This document shows positions 1 through 7,090 of a stretch of DNA of 11,033 nucleotides, piece by piece. The stretch is taken from assembly GCA_004195335.1 (NCBI GenBank), contig SDWK01000593.1:1-11033 (forward strand). The letters are read 5' to 3'. Source of the DNA: Shewanella sp. GTDB lineage: Bacteria > Pseudomonadota > Gammaproteobacteria > Enterobacterales > Shewanellaceae. Positions within the stretch are counted from its first letter, which is position 1, and each line of letters opens with the position of its first letter. The position numbers were made by a program, and so were the translations under genes. Under the pieces are notes generated by a model that was given only the letters and a program-made list of their open reading frames with translations, was not told the DNA's origin and searched no databases.

Positions 1-265
1 GCTCCTGGAAGATGAAGCCGAATTCTGCGCCGAAACTGAATGCCTGATCAAGCCAGGAAAGCTCAGCACCGTTGATATTCGCCGATTCGAGAATAGCGAA
101 ATCGTTGTAGTCGTTGTGGCTGATGGTCTGCGGAGTATCATGGTCCACAGCATCGACGTTCAGACCCAACAGACGACGTAGGATGTCAGAAGCACTCTCA
201 CCGATACGCTCTGTTTTTCCAGCTATATGGCGATATAGTTCTTCATCAACCTCGATATATTTCAT
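1..265 (-). CDS. seqA: Replication initiation negative regulator SeqA, N-terminal part (truncated by window edge)
   Basis: SeqA sequesters newly replicated hemimethylated GATC sites and restrains re-initiation at oriC. The visible 88 codons start at ATG 263-265. Residues 1-35 are the conserved multimerisation region: [19 protein letters not shown] followed by [11 protein letters not shown], which matches the E. coli protein almost residue for residue. The DNA-binding C-terminal domain lies outside the window. Residues about 45-88 do not resemble the E. coli linker or the start of its DNA-binding domain and are rich in Phe, Trp and Asp/Asn, so the linker is longer or different here. An AAGG lies about 7 bases before the ATG. 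The gene is divergent from ybfF, as expected from the conserved seqA-ybfF neighbourhood. The family call rests on the N-terminus only. Confidence 0.92.
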   Translation of the reverse strand, partial: MKYIEVDEELYRHIAGKTERIGESASDILRRLLGLNVDAVDHDTPQTISHNDYNDFAILESANINGAELSWLDQAFSFGAEFGFIFQE

Positions 266-551
266 GACCTTAATCTTCCTTAAGTGAGATTGTAGCTTTG
301 ATAAGTGACAATCGATGAATAATTTGATCTTTATTCTATCAGTTAGATCGATGCTCAAGTGTATGTCATCTATAGCCTTATAATAAAGAGCCTTTAGTTC
401 AAAATTGTGATTGTTCTGCTTCTGTCAGTATAAAGTCCGTCTGTTTGTTCAAAAAGACACCGACTCGACGATTGCCGAACGTTTGATTCTTGTCAAGATG
501 CCCCCTTTAGGCGCACAATCCACGACCAGTTTTTAGCGTTTTGGGCCAAGC
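266..551. promoter_or_regulatory. Divergent seqA/ybfF intergenic region with a GATC pair
   Basis: This 286-bp spacer must hold promoters for both seqA (leftward) and ybfF (rightward). Two Dam sites, GATC at 326-329 and 346-349, sit 20 bp apart on the seqA side, about two helical turns, which is the kind of spacing SeqA binds. Self-regulation is an inference. A perfect TATAAT occurs at 379-384 reading rightward but has no acceptable -35 partner. I see no terminator-like hairpin, small gene or LexA box here. Confidence 0.4.
490..519 (+). promoter_or_regulatory. Candidate sigma-70 promoter of ybfF
   Basis: TTGTCA at 490-495 (one mismatch to TTGACA) is followed after 18 bp by CACAAT at 514-519 (two mismatches to TATAAT). 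This places a transcription start about 25-30 bases before the ybfF ATG. It is a consensus match only. Confidence 0.3.
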
Positions 552-1328
552 ATGCACTATATATCTACAGGCCAAGGATCGAGTGTCATTCTGATCCATG
601 GTCTTTTCGGTAATTCAGATAATTTGAAAACACTGGGAAGAAGCCTCGAAGCGAACCATAGAGTCATACGTGTCGACGTACCTAATCATGGTCTGAGTGA
701 ACATTGGGAATCGATGGACTACCCAAGTCTAGCTCATGCCGTTATCGAGTTAATGGATAGCTTATCGATCTCAAAGGCGCACCTGGTTGGTCATTCTATG
801 GGAGGCAAGATAGCCATGGCAGCCGCCCTCAACTACCCGGAGCGGACTCAATCTCTGATTGCGGCCGATATTGCACCGGTAAGCTACCAATCCAGACACG
901 ATACGGTATTTGCAGCACTAGACTCGATTGAGCTAAGTCAGGTTCAAAATAGAGCCCAGGCGCTTAGCCTGCTATTAAGTGCCGGAATTGATGAAGGTAC
1001 CGCCCAATTTCTGTTGAAAAATCTGTCAAAAAGTGACGCCGGATTTACATGGAAAATGAATCTTACGGGATTAAAAACGTGCTACCCCCACCTTATCGGC
1101 TGGTATAATGATAAAGCCACCCCTTTGCAATACACGGGTGCCAGTTTGTTCATCAGAGGTGGTGAGTCGGATTATGTTACCTCAGAGCACCGACAAGCAA
1201 TCTTAACTCAGTTCCCTCATGTACAGGCAAAGACAATTGAAGGGACAGGTCATTGGTTACATGCACAAAAACCGACCATTTTTAATCGCATCGTCGGTGA
1301 CTTTATCGAAAAGAATGATAGGAATTAA
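552..1328 (+). CDS. ybfF: Alpha/beta-hydrolase esterase YbfF
   Basis: A 258-residue cytoplasmic hydrolase of the YbfF family (E. coli 254 aa), an esterase active on short acyl and acyl-CoA type substrates in vitro; its physiological substrate is not settled. The oxyanion-hole motif HGLFG is at residues 16-20. The nucleophile elbow GHSMGG at 80-85 gives Ser82. The catalytic histidine is His234 in GTGHWLHA, and Asp106 or Asp207 could supply the acid. No signal peptide is visible. An in-frame TAG at 534-536 excludes a longer start, so ATG 552 is the likely start despite a weak ribosome-binding site. It begins the conserved ybfF-DUF2788-ybfE-fldA run. Confidence 0.93.
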   Translation: MHYISTGQGSSVILIHGLFGNSDNLKTLGRSLEANHRVIRVDVPNHGLSEHWESMDYPSLAHAVIELMDSLSISKAHLVGHSMGGKIAMAAALNYPERTQSLIAADIAPVSYQSRHDTVFAALDSIELSQVQNRAQALSLLLSAGIDEGTAQFLLKNLSKSDAGFTWKMNLTGLKTCYPHLIGWYNDKATPLQYTGASLFIRGGESDYVTSEHRQAILTQFPHVQAKTIEGTGHWLHAQKPTIFNRIVGDFIEKNDRN

Positions 1329-1364
1329 TCGCTCAAGTCCGTTTCATACACTCATAATCTATGG

Positions 1365-1370
1365 TATATT
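1365..1370 (+). promoter_or_regulatory. Possible -10 element before the DUF2788 gene
   Basis: TATATT at 1365-1370 precedes a GC-rich CGCGCC, a frequent arrangement just upstream of start sites in gammaproteobacteria. The -35 region at 17 bp spacing is poor, so this is a weak call. Confidence 0.25.
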
Positions 1371-1401
1371 CGCGCCTCTTTTGGCCTGAGGAACCAGTAA
1401 A

Positions 1402-1623
1402 ATGTTATCTCAGTATATGGAACAAATTGAAGCTTTAGGTTTAAATCTATTTTTTGCGTCAATTTTTTTCTTTATCGGCATGGCCATTCATGATGTGCTA
1501 AAGCAGGGTAACGTCCCTAAATTTGGCCGCAATATCGTTTGGTTAGTTTTATTTCTCGGCTGTGCCGGGTTTATTGCAAAAGGATTAATACAGATGTTCT
1601 GGGAAGGCTCAGGCATAGGTTAA
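1402..1623 (+). CDS. DUF2788 family small inner-membrane protein
   Basis: A 73-residue protein of unknown function. Two hydrophobic helices are clear: roughly residues 12-30, with an FFASIFFFIG core, and 44-66, joined by a short basic loop containing LKQGNVPKFGR. It matches in size and pattern the DUF2788 family, which in Shewanella and relatives sits beside ybfE and fldA. TGAGGA at 1387-1392 is a good ribosome-binding site 9 bases before the ATG. The following gene starts 11 bp after its stop, so the two are probably co-transcribed. There are no charged residues within the helices and no catalytic motif. The function is unknown. Confidence 0.85.
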   Translation: MLSQYMEQIEALGLNLFFASIFFFIGMAIHDVLKQGNVPKFGRNIVWLVLFLGCAGFIAKGLIQMFWEGSGIG

Positions 1624-1634
1624 ACACTGATTAA

Positions 1635-1910
1635 ATGGCAAAAGAAACATCAGACAGAACTACATTCGATCTATTCGCAGCAGAAAAACGCCCTGGCCGT
1701 CCCCGTAGCAACCCACTACCAAGAGACCAGCAGCTAAAAGTCAATAAGCGAAATCAGATCCAACGTGATAAGGCTAACGGCCTAAAGCGAATTGAGTTAA
1801 AGGTGTCACAAGATTTGTACGACGCCTTGAATGATAAAGCTTTGACCAGTAACATCAGCCGCAGTCAATTAATAGAATTAATATTACAAGAGCAAATGAC
1901 TCCTCAATAA
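1635..1910 (+). CDS. ybfE: YbfE-family ('LexA-regulated') ribbon-helix-helix protein
   Basis: A 91-residue protein closely resembling E. coli YbfE (97 aa) along its length. The N-terminal part has a conserved LDLF-like patch (FDLFAAEKR) and an AT-hook-like core, PGRPRSNP at residues 20-27. Residues about 51-88 fit a CopG/MetJ-type ribbon-helix-helix: a beta strand KRIELKVS, a helix around LYDALNDKAL, then SRSQLIELILQEQ. A DNA-binding role is inferred from the fold; its targets are unknown. The E. coli gene is LexA-controlled, but I find no CTGT-N8-ACAG box in 1329-1401 or 1624-1634. There is no clear Shine-Dalgarno; the start is 11 bp after the previous stop, which suggests translational coupling. 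Confidence 0.88.
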   Translation: MAKETSDRTTFDLFAAEKRPGRPRSNPLPRDQQLKVNKRNQIQRDKANGLKRIELKVSQDLYDALNDKALTSNISRSQLIELILQEQMTPQ

Positions 1911-1958
1911 CTCTTGTAAATGAATCCAAAACACAGTGAATAGGATAAAGGAAAGACA

Positions 1959-2489
1959 ATGGCAACTATAGGTCTTTTTTTCGGTAGTGATACAGGCAAC
2001 ACTGAAGCCATCGCAAAGATGATCCAGAAGAAACTGGGTAAGAAGATGGTCGATGTTAAAGACATCGCCAAGAGTACCAAAGAGCAAATTCAAGAGTACG
2101 ATCTATTACTTTTCGGGATCCCGACTTGGTACTACGGTGAAGCTCAATGTGATTGGGATGATTTTTTCCCTGATCTGGAGCAGATCAACTTCGAAGATAA
2201 GCTAGTCGCTATCTTTGGTTGTGGTGACCAAGAAGATTACGCAGAATACTTCCTCGATGCCATGGGCATGGTCAACGAAATTGTCGAAGGTCGAGGTGGC
2301 ATAGTGATCGGCCATTGGCCAGTAGAAGGCTACGACTTCGAGGCTTCTAAAGGTTTAACCGCCGATGAGAAGCACTTTGTCGGTTTGGGTATCGATGAAG
2401 ACAGACAACCAGAGTTGACTGAAGAGCGTGTCGATGCATGGGTGAAGCAGATCTACGAAGAGATGTGTTTAGCTGAGCTGGAAGATTAA
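1959..2489 (+). CDS. fldA: Flavodoxin I (long-chain, FMN-binding electron carrier)
   Basis: Flavodoxin carries low-potential electrons in the cytoplasm, from flavodoxin/ferredoxin NADP reductase to acceptors such as IspG/IspH, biotin synthase and activators of radical enzymes. The length, 176 aa, equals that of E. coli FldA. The FMN phosphate loop is GSDTGNTEA at residues 9-17. The two isoalloxazine-flanking aromatics are Trp57 in PTWYYGE and Tyr94 in GCGDQEDYAEYF. The roughly 20-residue insertion of long-chain flavodoxins is at about 122-145. A strong Shine-Dalgarno, AAGGA at 1948-1952, lies 6 bases before the ATG. The gene ends a cluster and is followed by a terminator. In E. coli the next gene is fur, which is absent here. 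Confidence 0.97.
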   Translation: MATIGLFFGSDTGNTEAIAKMIQKKLGKKMVDVKDIAKSTKEQIQEYDLLLFGIPTWYYGEAQCDWDDFFPDLEQINFEDKLVAIFGCGDQEDYAEYFLDAMGMVNEIVEGRGGIVIGHWPVEGYDFEASKGLTADEKHFVGLGIDEDRQPELTEERVDAWVKQIYEEMCLAELED

Positions 2490-2523
2490 TCTTCCACGAC
2501 CTGCTAATATCAAATTCTATTTT

Positions 2524-2549
2524 AAAAGTGGCTACTAGCCGCTTTTTTT
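2524..2549 (+). terminator. Rho-independent terminator after fldA
   Basis: A 7-bp stem (AGTGGCT / AGCCGCT, one G-T pair), a 3-base ACT loop and a run of seven T form a canonical intrinsic terminator 35 bp after the fldA stop. The flanking A-run can pair with the T-run, so it may also work for leftward transcripts. Confidence 0.85.
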
Positions 2550-2580
2550 ATACCTTATTAAAAATTAACATTATCGATTT

Positions 2581-3759
2581 ATGAGTATTGAAACCAATAA
2601 TCAACACTGGGATATCTTCTGCGCAGTCGTGGATAACTACGGCGACATTGGCGTAACCTGGCGCTTAGCCCAGCAGCTCGCCAACGAATACCAGATCGAT
2701 ATCAATCTCTGGGTCGACGATTTAAACAGTTTCTCACACATTTTACCGGCGCTCGAACCCAGCCAAACAACACAAACGTTTAATAGTGTCACCATACATC
2801 AATGGAATGTGCCGTTAGACATCACTTTTGTGCCCGGTGCCGTACTCATCGAAGCTTTCGCCTGTGAACTGCCAGAGCAAGTTAAGCGACACCTTATAGC
2901 ATTGCATCAATCAGACGATGAAACGCCCCCAGTTTGGCTAAACCTAGAATACTTAAGTGCTGAAGATTGGGTTGAAGGGTGTCATGGCCTGCCTTCTATG
3001 CAGGCAAGCGGTATAGAGAAGTATTTTTACTTTCCAGGTTTCACCCCCAAAACCGGGGGACTCATTTGTGAAAAAAACCTCTTTGAGCAGCGCACGGTAT
3101 GGCAGTCTGATCCCGCAAATAAATTGGCCCTTTTTTCTCAACTGGGTCTTAGTGGTATCGACGCACAAGACACGGTGATCAGTGTTTTCAGTTATGAAAC
3201 CGAGGCATTGGCTGCATTATGTCAACAATGGCAGGAGTCAGATAGAAAGATACATGCGCTTATCCCGAAGGGTCGGAGTTTAAATAGCCTGACTCACCTT
3301 CTGCCTTGTTCTGTTGAAGAGTTGACCCTGGGGCAGCAGATTGTTATCAACAATTTGACCCTTCACATACTGCCAATGACAGATCAGCCCAGCTTCGACC
3401 GTTTACTCTGGAGTTGTGACTTTAATATTGTGCGAGGCGAAGATTCATTTCTAAGAGCTCAATGGGCTGCAAAACCATTTATTTGGCACATTTACCCTCA
3501 GGAAGATGATTATCATCTGATAAAATTAGAAGCTTTTATTCGTCTTTACTGTAATAATCTGGCTCCAGAAATTGCCCAGTATTGGACTGAGTTAACGCTT
3601 GCATTCAATCAAGAGCAGCAATCCACTGTGCGCTTTCTCTGGCAAAAACTTGATTCTGTTAATTCGGCAATGTTGCAACACGCACAAAAATGGCCTAATT
3701 ACGCACTAAATGATGCAGATCTTGCTACTCGACTAGTTCAATTTGTCAAAATTAGCTAA
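2581..3759 (+). CDS. earP: EF-P arginine 32 rhamnosyltransferase EarP
   Basis: EarP (formerly DUF2331) is a GT-B glycosyltransferase, family GT104, that transfers L-rhamnose from dTDP-beta-L-rhamnose to Arg32 of elongation factor P. The protein has 392 aa, the usual family size. The N-terminal catalytic motif VVDNYGDIGV is at residues 16-25, with Asp18 and Asp22 matching the two aspartates essential in Pseudomonas EarP. The C-terminal nucleotide-sugar site contains RGEDSFLRAQW from residue 285, with Glu287 and Asp288, followed by KPFIWHIYPQ. Its substrate gene efp starts 43 bp downstream. No Shine-Dalgarno is visible, and the ATG lies only 31 bp after the fldA terminator; the next internal Met is residue 140, so the start is secure. 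dTDP-rhamnose synthesis genes must be elsewhere. Confidence 0.95.
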   Translation: MSIETNNQHWDIFCAVVDNYGDIGVTWRLAQQLANEYQIDINLWVDDLNSFSHILPALEPSQTTQTFNSVTIHQWNVPLDITFVPGAVLIEAFACELPEQVKRHLIALHQSDDETPPVWLNLEYLSAEDWVEGCHGLPSMQASGIEKYFYFPGFTPKTGGLICEKNLFEQRTVWQSDPANKLALFSQLGLSGIDAQDTVISVFSYETEALAALCQQWQESDRKIHALIPKGRSLNSLTHLLPCSVEELTLGQQIVINNLTLHILPMTDQPSFDRLLWSCDFNIVRGEDSFLRAQWAAKPFIWHIYPQEDDYHLIKLEAFIRLYCNNLAPEIAQYWTELTLAFNQEQQSTVRFLWQKLDSVNSAMLQHAQKWPNYALNDADLATRLVQFVKIS

Positions 3760-3802
3760 GATGTTGCGCTGAAATAAAAAGTCCAAAAATAGGAAATAAA
3801 GA

Positions 3803-4363
3803 ATGAAAACTGCTCATGAAATCCGTCCTGGTAACGTGATCATGTTAAATGGCAGCCCATGGGTTGTTCAGAAAACTGAAACCACTCGTTCAGGTCGTAA
3901 TGCCGCTATCGTTAAGATGAAGTTAAAGAACGTACTACTTGATTCAACGACTGAAACCACCTTCAAAGGTGACGATAAGATGGAAGATATCATCTTAGAA
4001 CGTCTTGACTGTACTTATTCATACTTTGCCGATCCTATGTACGTATTTATGGACGCTGAATACAACCAGTACGACGTAGAATCTGGAAACTTAGGTGATG
4101 CTTCTGCTTACATCACTGATGGTATGGAAGAGATTTGTCAGGTGACCTTCTACGAAGGTAAGGCTATCTCAGTCGAACTACCGACGACTATCGTACGTGA
4201 AGTGACTTACACAGAGCCTTCTGCACGTGGCGATACCTCAGGTAAAGTCATGAAGCCTGCAACTATCGCTGGTGGCGCAACACTCAGCGTTGCAGACTTC
4301 ATAAAGACTGGCGAAATGATTGAAATTGATCCTCGCACAGGTGAGTTCAAGAAGCGTGCCTAA
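3803..4363 (+). CDS. efp: Elongation factor P, arginine (EarP) type
   Basis: EF-P enters the ribosomal E site and relieves stalling at polyproline stretches. The protein has 186 aa (family 185-190) with the expected three beta-barrel domains: an N-terminal KOW-like domain to about residue 65, then two OB domains. The modification loop reads TTRSGRNAA and puts arginine at position 32, the residue glycosylated by EarP, not the lysine used by EpmA/EpmB in E. coli. The preceding earP gene is thus its modifying enzyme. AGGA at 3791-3794 lies 8 bases before the ATG. The gene is followed by a strong terminator, making earP-efp a likely two-gene unit, though efp may also have its own promoter. Confidence 0.98.
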   Translation: MKTAHEIRPGNVIMLNGSPWVVQKTETTRSGRNAAIVKMKLKNVLLDSTTETTFKGDDKMEDIILERLDCTYSYFADPMYVFMDAEYNQYDVESGNLGDASAYITDGMEEICQVTFYEGKAISVELPTTIVREVTYTEPSARGDTSGKVMKPATIAGGATLSVADFIKTGEMIEIDPRTGEFKKRA

Positions 4364-4384
4364 GTCATAAAGCTTAATACTTTG

Positions 4385-4412
4385 AAAACCAGTGCCTGCC
4401 ACTGGTTTTTTT
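4385..4412 (+). terminator. Rho-independent terminator after efp
   Basis: A perfect 10-bp stem (AAAACCAGTG / CACTGGTTTT) with a 5-base CCTGC loop runs into seven T. It begins 22 bp after the efp stop and can act in both directions because of the A-run on the left arm. Confidence 0.92.
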
Positions 4413-4471
4413 GTATCTGAACTCAACGACGGCAGTCATAAATGTCAACAAAAGGCAACACAGCAGAGCAA

Positions 4472-4511
4472 TGCACTGAATCAATAAGTTATTAACTTGT
4501 AATTTAGTGCA
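4472..4511. repeat. Nested inverted repeat in the efp-alaA spacer
   Basis: Outer arms TGCACTGAAT (4472-4481) and ATTTAGTGCA (4502-4511) match at nine of ten positions as inverted copies. Inside, nearly on the same axis, is the palindrome AAGTTA-T-TAACTT (4486-4498). No T-run follows, so it is not a terminator. It could be an operator or a protein-binding cruciform. A consensus DnaA box starts two bases after it. Confidence 0.5.
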
Positions 4512-4512
4512 A

Positions 4513-4521
4513 TTATCCACA
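4513..4521 (+). promoter_or_regulatory. Consensus DnaA box
   Basis: TTATCCACA is an exact match to the strongest (R1-type) DnaA box. It lies in non-coding DNA 143 bp before alaA. The match is exact but binding is inferred. Confidence 0.5.
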
Positions 4522-4663
4522 GTCAATGTCAGATTTATCTTCCATAAACCCACTTAAGCCCTTCTCAACAACCAAATAATTCGTTATTGTCCCATTACTT
4601 AAGCTTTACACTCATTCGGCTGATTATAGCCCTTATATCGACAGAGCATTTTAGAGGTTGTAG

Positions 4664-5878
4664 ATGCGCCCAATTATCAAATCAAATAAGCTCGATACCG
4701 TCTGTTATGACATTCGGGGGCCTGTGCATAAAGAAGCACGCCGCCTTGAAGATGAAGGCCATAGAATTTTAAAACTTAATATCGGTAATCCTGCTGCCTT
4801 TGGTTTTGAAGCACCAGAAGAGATAGTGCGTGATGTCATCTTAAATCTTCCCAGCGCTCAAGGATATTGTGAATCAAAAGGACTTTTCTCTGCCCGTAAG
4901 GCCATTGTGCAGCATTATCAGTCGCAAGGGATTTTTGGTGTCGATATTGAAGATGTCTACATTGGTAATGGTGTCTCAGAACTGATTGTGATGGCGATGC
5001 AGGGACTGGTAAATACCGATGATGAAGTACTCATTCCCTCACCCGATTACCCCCTATGGACCGCTGCAGTTCACCTGTCAGGCGGCAAGGCACAGCATTA
5101 CCGTTGTGATGAGGAGTCCGATTGGTTTCCCGATCTCGATGATATCAGGAGCAAGATCACGACTCGCACCCGTGCATTAGTGCTTATCAATCCTAATAAC
5201 CCAACGGGCGCGGTCTATTCTAGAGAGCTACTGCTCGAAGCCGTCGAGATCTGTAGACAGAATGACCTTATCCTGTTCGCCGATGAGATCTATGACAAGA
5301 TTCTCTACGATGAGGCTCAGCATATTCCGGCAGCCAGCCTATCTGATGACATCTTGACTGTGACATTCAACGGCCTGTCCAAATCTTACCGAGCCGCTGG
5401 TTTTCGCGTAGGCTGGATGATGCTCTCGGGTAACTTAAAAGACGCAAAGAGTTATATCGAAGGCTTAGATATGTTGGCTTCGATGCGACTATGTTCGAAT
5501 GTGCCGAATCAACATGCCATTCAGACCGCACTGGGCGGCTATCAGAGTATCAATGAGCTGGTTATCGATGACGGCCGGTTGAAAGTCCAGCGCGATACTT
5601 GCGTGGAGCTACTCAATCAGATCCCGGGGATAAGTGTCAAATGTCCTAAAGGCGCCATGTACGCTTTCCCTAAGCTCGATGCTAAAAAATTCAACATTCG
5701 TGATGACGAACGCTTGGTTCTCGATCTTCTGAAACAAAAAAAGATACTACTGGTACAGGGGACCGCCTTCAACTGGCCAGAGCCCGACCACCTCAGAGTC
5801 GTATTTTTACCTCATAAAGAGGAGCTCGAAAAAGCATTAATCGAATTCGGTGAATTTATGGATGGGTACAGGCAATAA
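4664..5878 (+). CDS. alaA: Glutamate-pyruvate aminotransferase AlaA
   Basis: A PLP-dependent class I/II aminotransferase that makes L-alanine from pyruvate with glutamate as amino donor. Its 404 aa align end to end with E. coli AlaA (YfbQ, 405 aa). Fold-type I residues are present: Asn179 in NPNNPTG, Asp207 and Tyr210 in FADEIYDKILYD, the Schiff-base Lys240 in FNGLSKSYR, Arg248 (phosphate binding) in GFRVGW, and Arg378 near the C-terminus in DHLRVV for the substrate carboxylate. AGAGG at 4653-4657 lies 6 bases before the ATG. It stands alone between a terminator and the convergent galT, so it is probably monocistronic. E. coli alaA responds to Lrp; I see nothing decisive for that here. Confidence 0.95.
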   Translation: MRPIIKSNKLDTVCYDIRGPVHKEARRLEDEGHRILKLNIGNPAAFGFEAPEEIVRDVILNLPSAQGYCESKGLFSARKAIVQHYQSQGIFGVDIEDVYIGNGVSELIVMAMQGLVNTDDEVLIPSPDYPLWTAAVHLSGGKAQHYRCDEESDWFPDLDDIRSKITTRTRALVLINPNNPTGAVYSRELLLEAVEICRQNDLILFADEIYDKILYDEAQHIPAASLSDDILTVTFNGLSKSYRAAGFRVGWMMLSGNLKDAKSYIEGLDMLASMRLCSNVPNQHAIQTALGGYQSINELVIDDGRLKVQRDTCVELLNQIPGISVKCPKGAMYAFPKLDAKKFNIRDDERLVLDLLKQKKILLVQGTAFNWPEPDHLRVVFLPHKEELEKALIEFGEFMDGYRQ

Positions 5879-5906
5879 CATCTAAATCTAAAAGTGATGT
5901 TACACC

Positions 5907-5938
5907 GACATAAAGCGATCTTATGTTCGCTTTATGTC
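5907..5938. terminator. Convergent hairpin between alaA and galT
   Basis: A perfect 12-bp inverted repeat, GACATAAAGCGA at 5907-5918 and its complement at 5927-5938, encloses an 8-base loop. It fills the 59-bp gap between the converging genes, and its right arm touches the galT stop codon (TAG, 5938-5940). Neither side has a good U-run, so it is probably a bidirectional terminator or 3'-end protecting hairpin of moderate strength. Confidence 0.6.
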
Positions 5939-6984
5939 TATCGCTTCTTGTAGTGAACCGAGGGCAAGTCACGTAACCGCTGCGCGGCCTGCTCCGGAGT
6001 GATATCCCGCTGAACCTCTGCCAGCAACTCATAGCCCACCATAAATTTTCTGATAGAAGCCGAGCGTAGTAATGGCGGAAAAAAATGGGCATGCAGGGTC
6101 CACTCAGGATGTGAACAGCCATCGAACGGCGCTCCATGCCACCCCATTGAATAGGGAAATGAGGTCTGAAACAGGTTGTCGTACCTAGTGGTAATTTGTT
6201 GAATTATATCGGCGAGTGATTGGTGTCTTGCTTCGGTTAATTCTGTAATCCTCTGAATCGGGAATCGGGGTAATAACAAAGTTTCAAAAGGCCAGGCTGC
6301 CCAGTAAGGCACTACTACCAGCCAATCTTTGTTACTGGCAACCACCCTCTCTTCGTTTAACAGCTCCCTACTCATATAATCATTTAACAAAGCACGATTA
6401 AATGTCTTATAGTATTCACTGAAGTTTTCCAGCTTCTTAACAGCCTGAGTGGGTAGTTGAGATTGTGCCCAAACCTGACCATGAGGATGGGGGTTAGAAC
6501 AGCCCATCACCGCTCCTTTGTTCTCGAAGATCTGTACCCACGGGTATACCCGTCCAAGCTCAGCACTCTGTTCCTGCCAAGCTGAGATAATCAAAGCAAT
6601 CTCATCTATCTCCAATTCAGGGATGGTTTTACTGTGATCGGGGGAGAAACAAATCACCCTGCTTTCTCCTTGCTCCGTTTGCATGGTGAACAGAGGATCA
6701 TTAGATTTCATTGCCGGCCCATTGGGTTTTAGCGCCGCGAAATCATTTTGAAAAACAAATGTCCCCTTATAACTCGGATTAACCTCCCCGCTTACCCGCT
6801 CGTTTCCTGCACACAAAAAACAATTTTCGTCATAACTCGGTTTTGGCATTTCATCAAGAGTTTCTACCTGCCCCTGCCATGGTCGTTTGGCACGGTGAGG
6901 AGAGAGTAAAATCCACTCTGAAGTTAACGGATTATATCGGCGGTGGGGATGCTCAGTAGGATCGAATTGCTCTGGAATTAACAC
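5938..6984 (-). CDS. galT: Galactose-1-phosphate uridylyltransferase
   Basis: The Leloir-pathway enzyme that exchanges UMP between UDP-glucose and galactose-1-phosphate through a uridylyl-histidine intermediate. Its 348 aa equal the E. coli length, with near-identical blocks such as [35 protein letters not shown] and [11 protein letters not shown]. In SNPHPHGQ (163-170), His168 corresponds to the E. coli nucleophile His166 and His166 to a zinc ligand. Cys55, Cys58 and His117 are the other metal ligands. The start is GTG (6982-6984), chosen because it gives the family N-terminus and has AAGG 9 bases upstream. galK and galE are not in the window. It lies 173 bp downstream of the adhesin gene in the same orientation. 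Confidence 0.97.
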   Translation of the reverse strand: MLIPEQFDPTEHPHRRYNPLTSEWILLSPHRAKRPWQGQVETLDEMPKPSYDENCFLCAGNERVSGEVNPSYKGTFVFQNDFAALKPNGPAMKSNDPLFTMQTEQGESRVICFSPDHSKTIPELEIDEIALIISAWQEQSAELGRVYPWVQIFENKGAVMGCSNPHPHGQVWAQSQLPTQAVKKLENFSEYYKTFNRALLNDYMSRELLNEERVVASNKDWLVVVPYWAAWPFETLLLPRFPIQRITELTEARHQSLADIIQQITTRYDNLFQTSFPYSMGWHGAPFDGCSHPEWTLHAHFFPPLLRSASIRKFMVGYELLAEVQRDITPEQAAQRLRDLPSVHYKKR

Positions 6985-7090
6985 GGCAGCTAGCCTTATT
7001 GCTGTAGATATCTTCTGTGTCTACTCTAGCGGCATAGACATCATCACGTCATTCCTAAAAAGATACTTTTACTTCTCATTTAATATCATG

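Larger units (their letters stand above)
4364..4663. other. efp-alaA intergenic region (300 bp)
   Basis: Besides the efp terminator, the nested inverted repeat and the DnaA box, this spacer must carry the alaA promoter. TTTACA at 4605-4610 is a reasonable -35, but the nearest -10-like sequences, TATAGC at 4625-4630 and TTATAT at 4633-4638, are at poor spacing (14 and 22 bp). I can therefore not place the promoter. No convincing small gene is present. Confidence 0.4.

Noticed and set aside
379..384. Perfect TATAAT in the seqA-ybfF spacer as a promoter -10.
   Set aside because: The region 16-18 bp upstream has no resemblance to TTGACA and there is no extended -10, so I do not call a promoter from it.
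3743..3762. TTGTCA and TAAGAT at the end of earP as an efp promoter.
   Set aside because: The spacer is only 8 bp, far too short for sigma-70.
4587..4772. A 61-codon plus-strand frame overlapping the alaA start.
   Set aside because: It overlaps the well-supported alaA start in another frame, with no ribosome-binding site or similarity to known proteins.
5856..6137. A 93-codon minus-strand frame over the alaA/galT junction.
   Set aside because: It runs through the terminator hairpin and overlaps galT on the same strand in another frame; it is a shadow frame.
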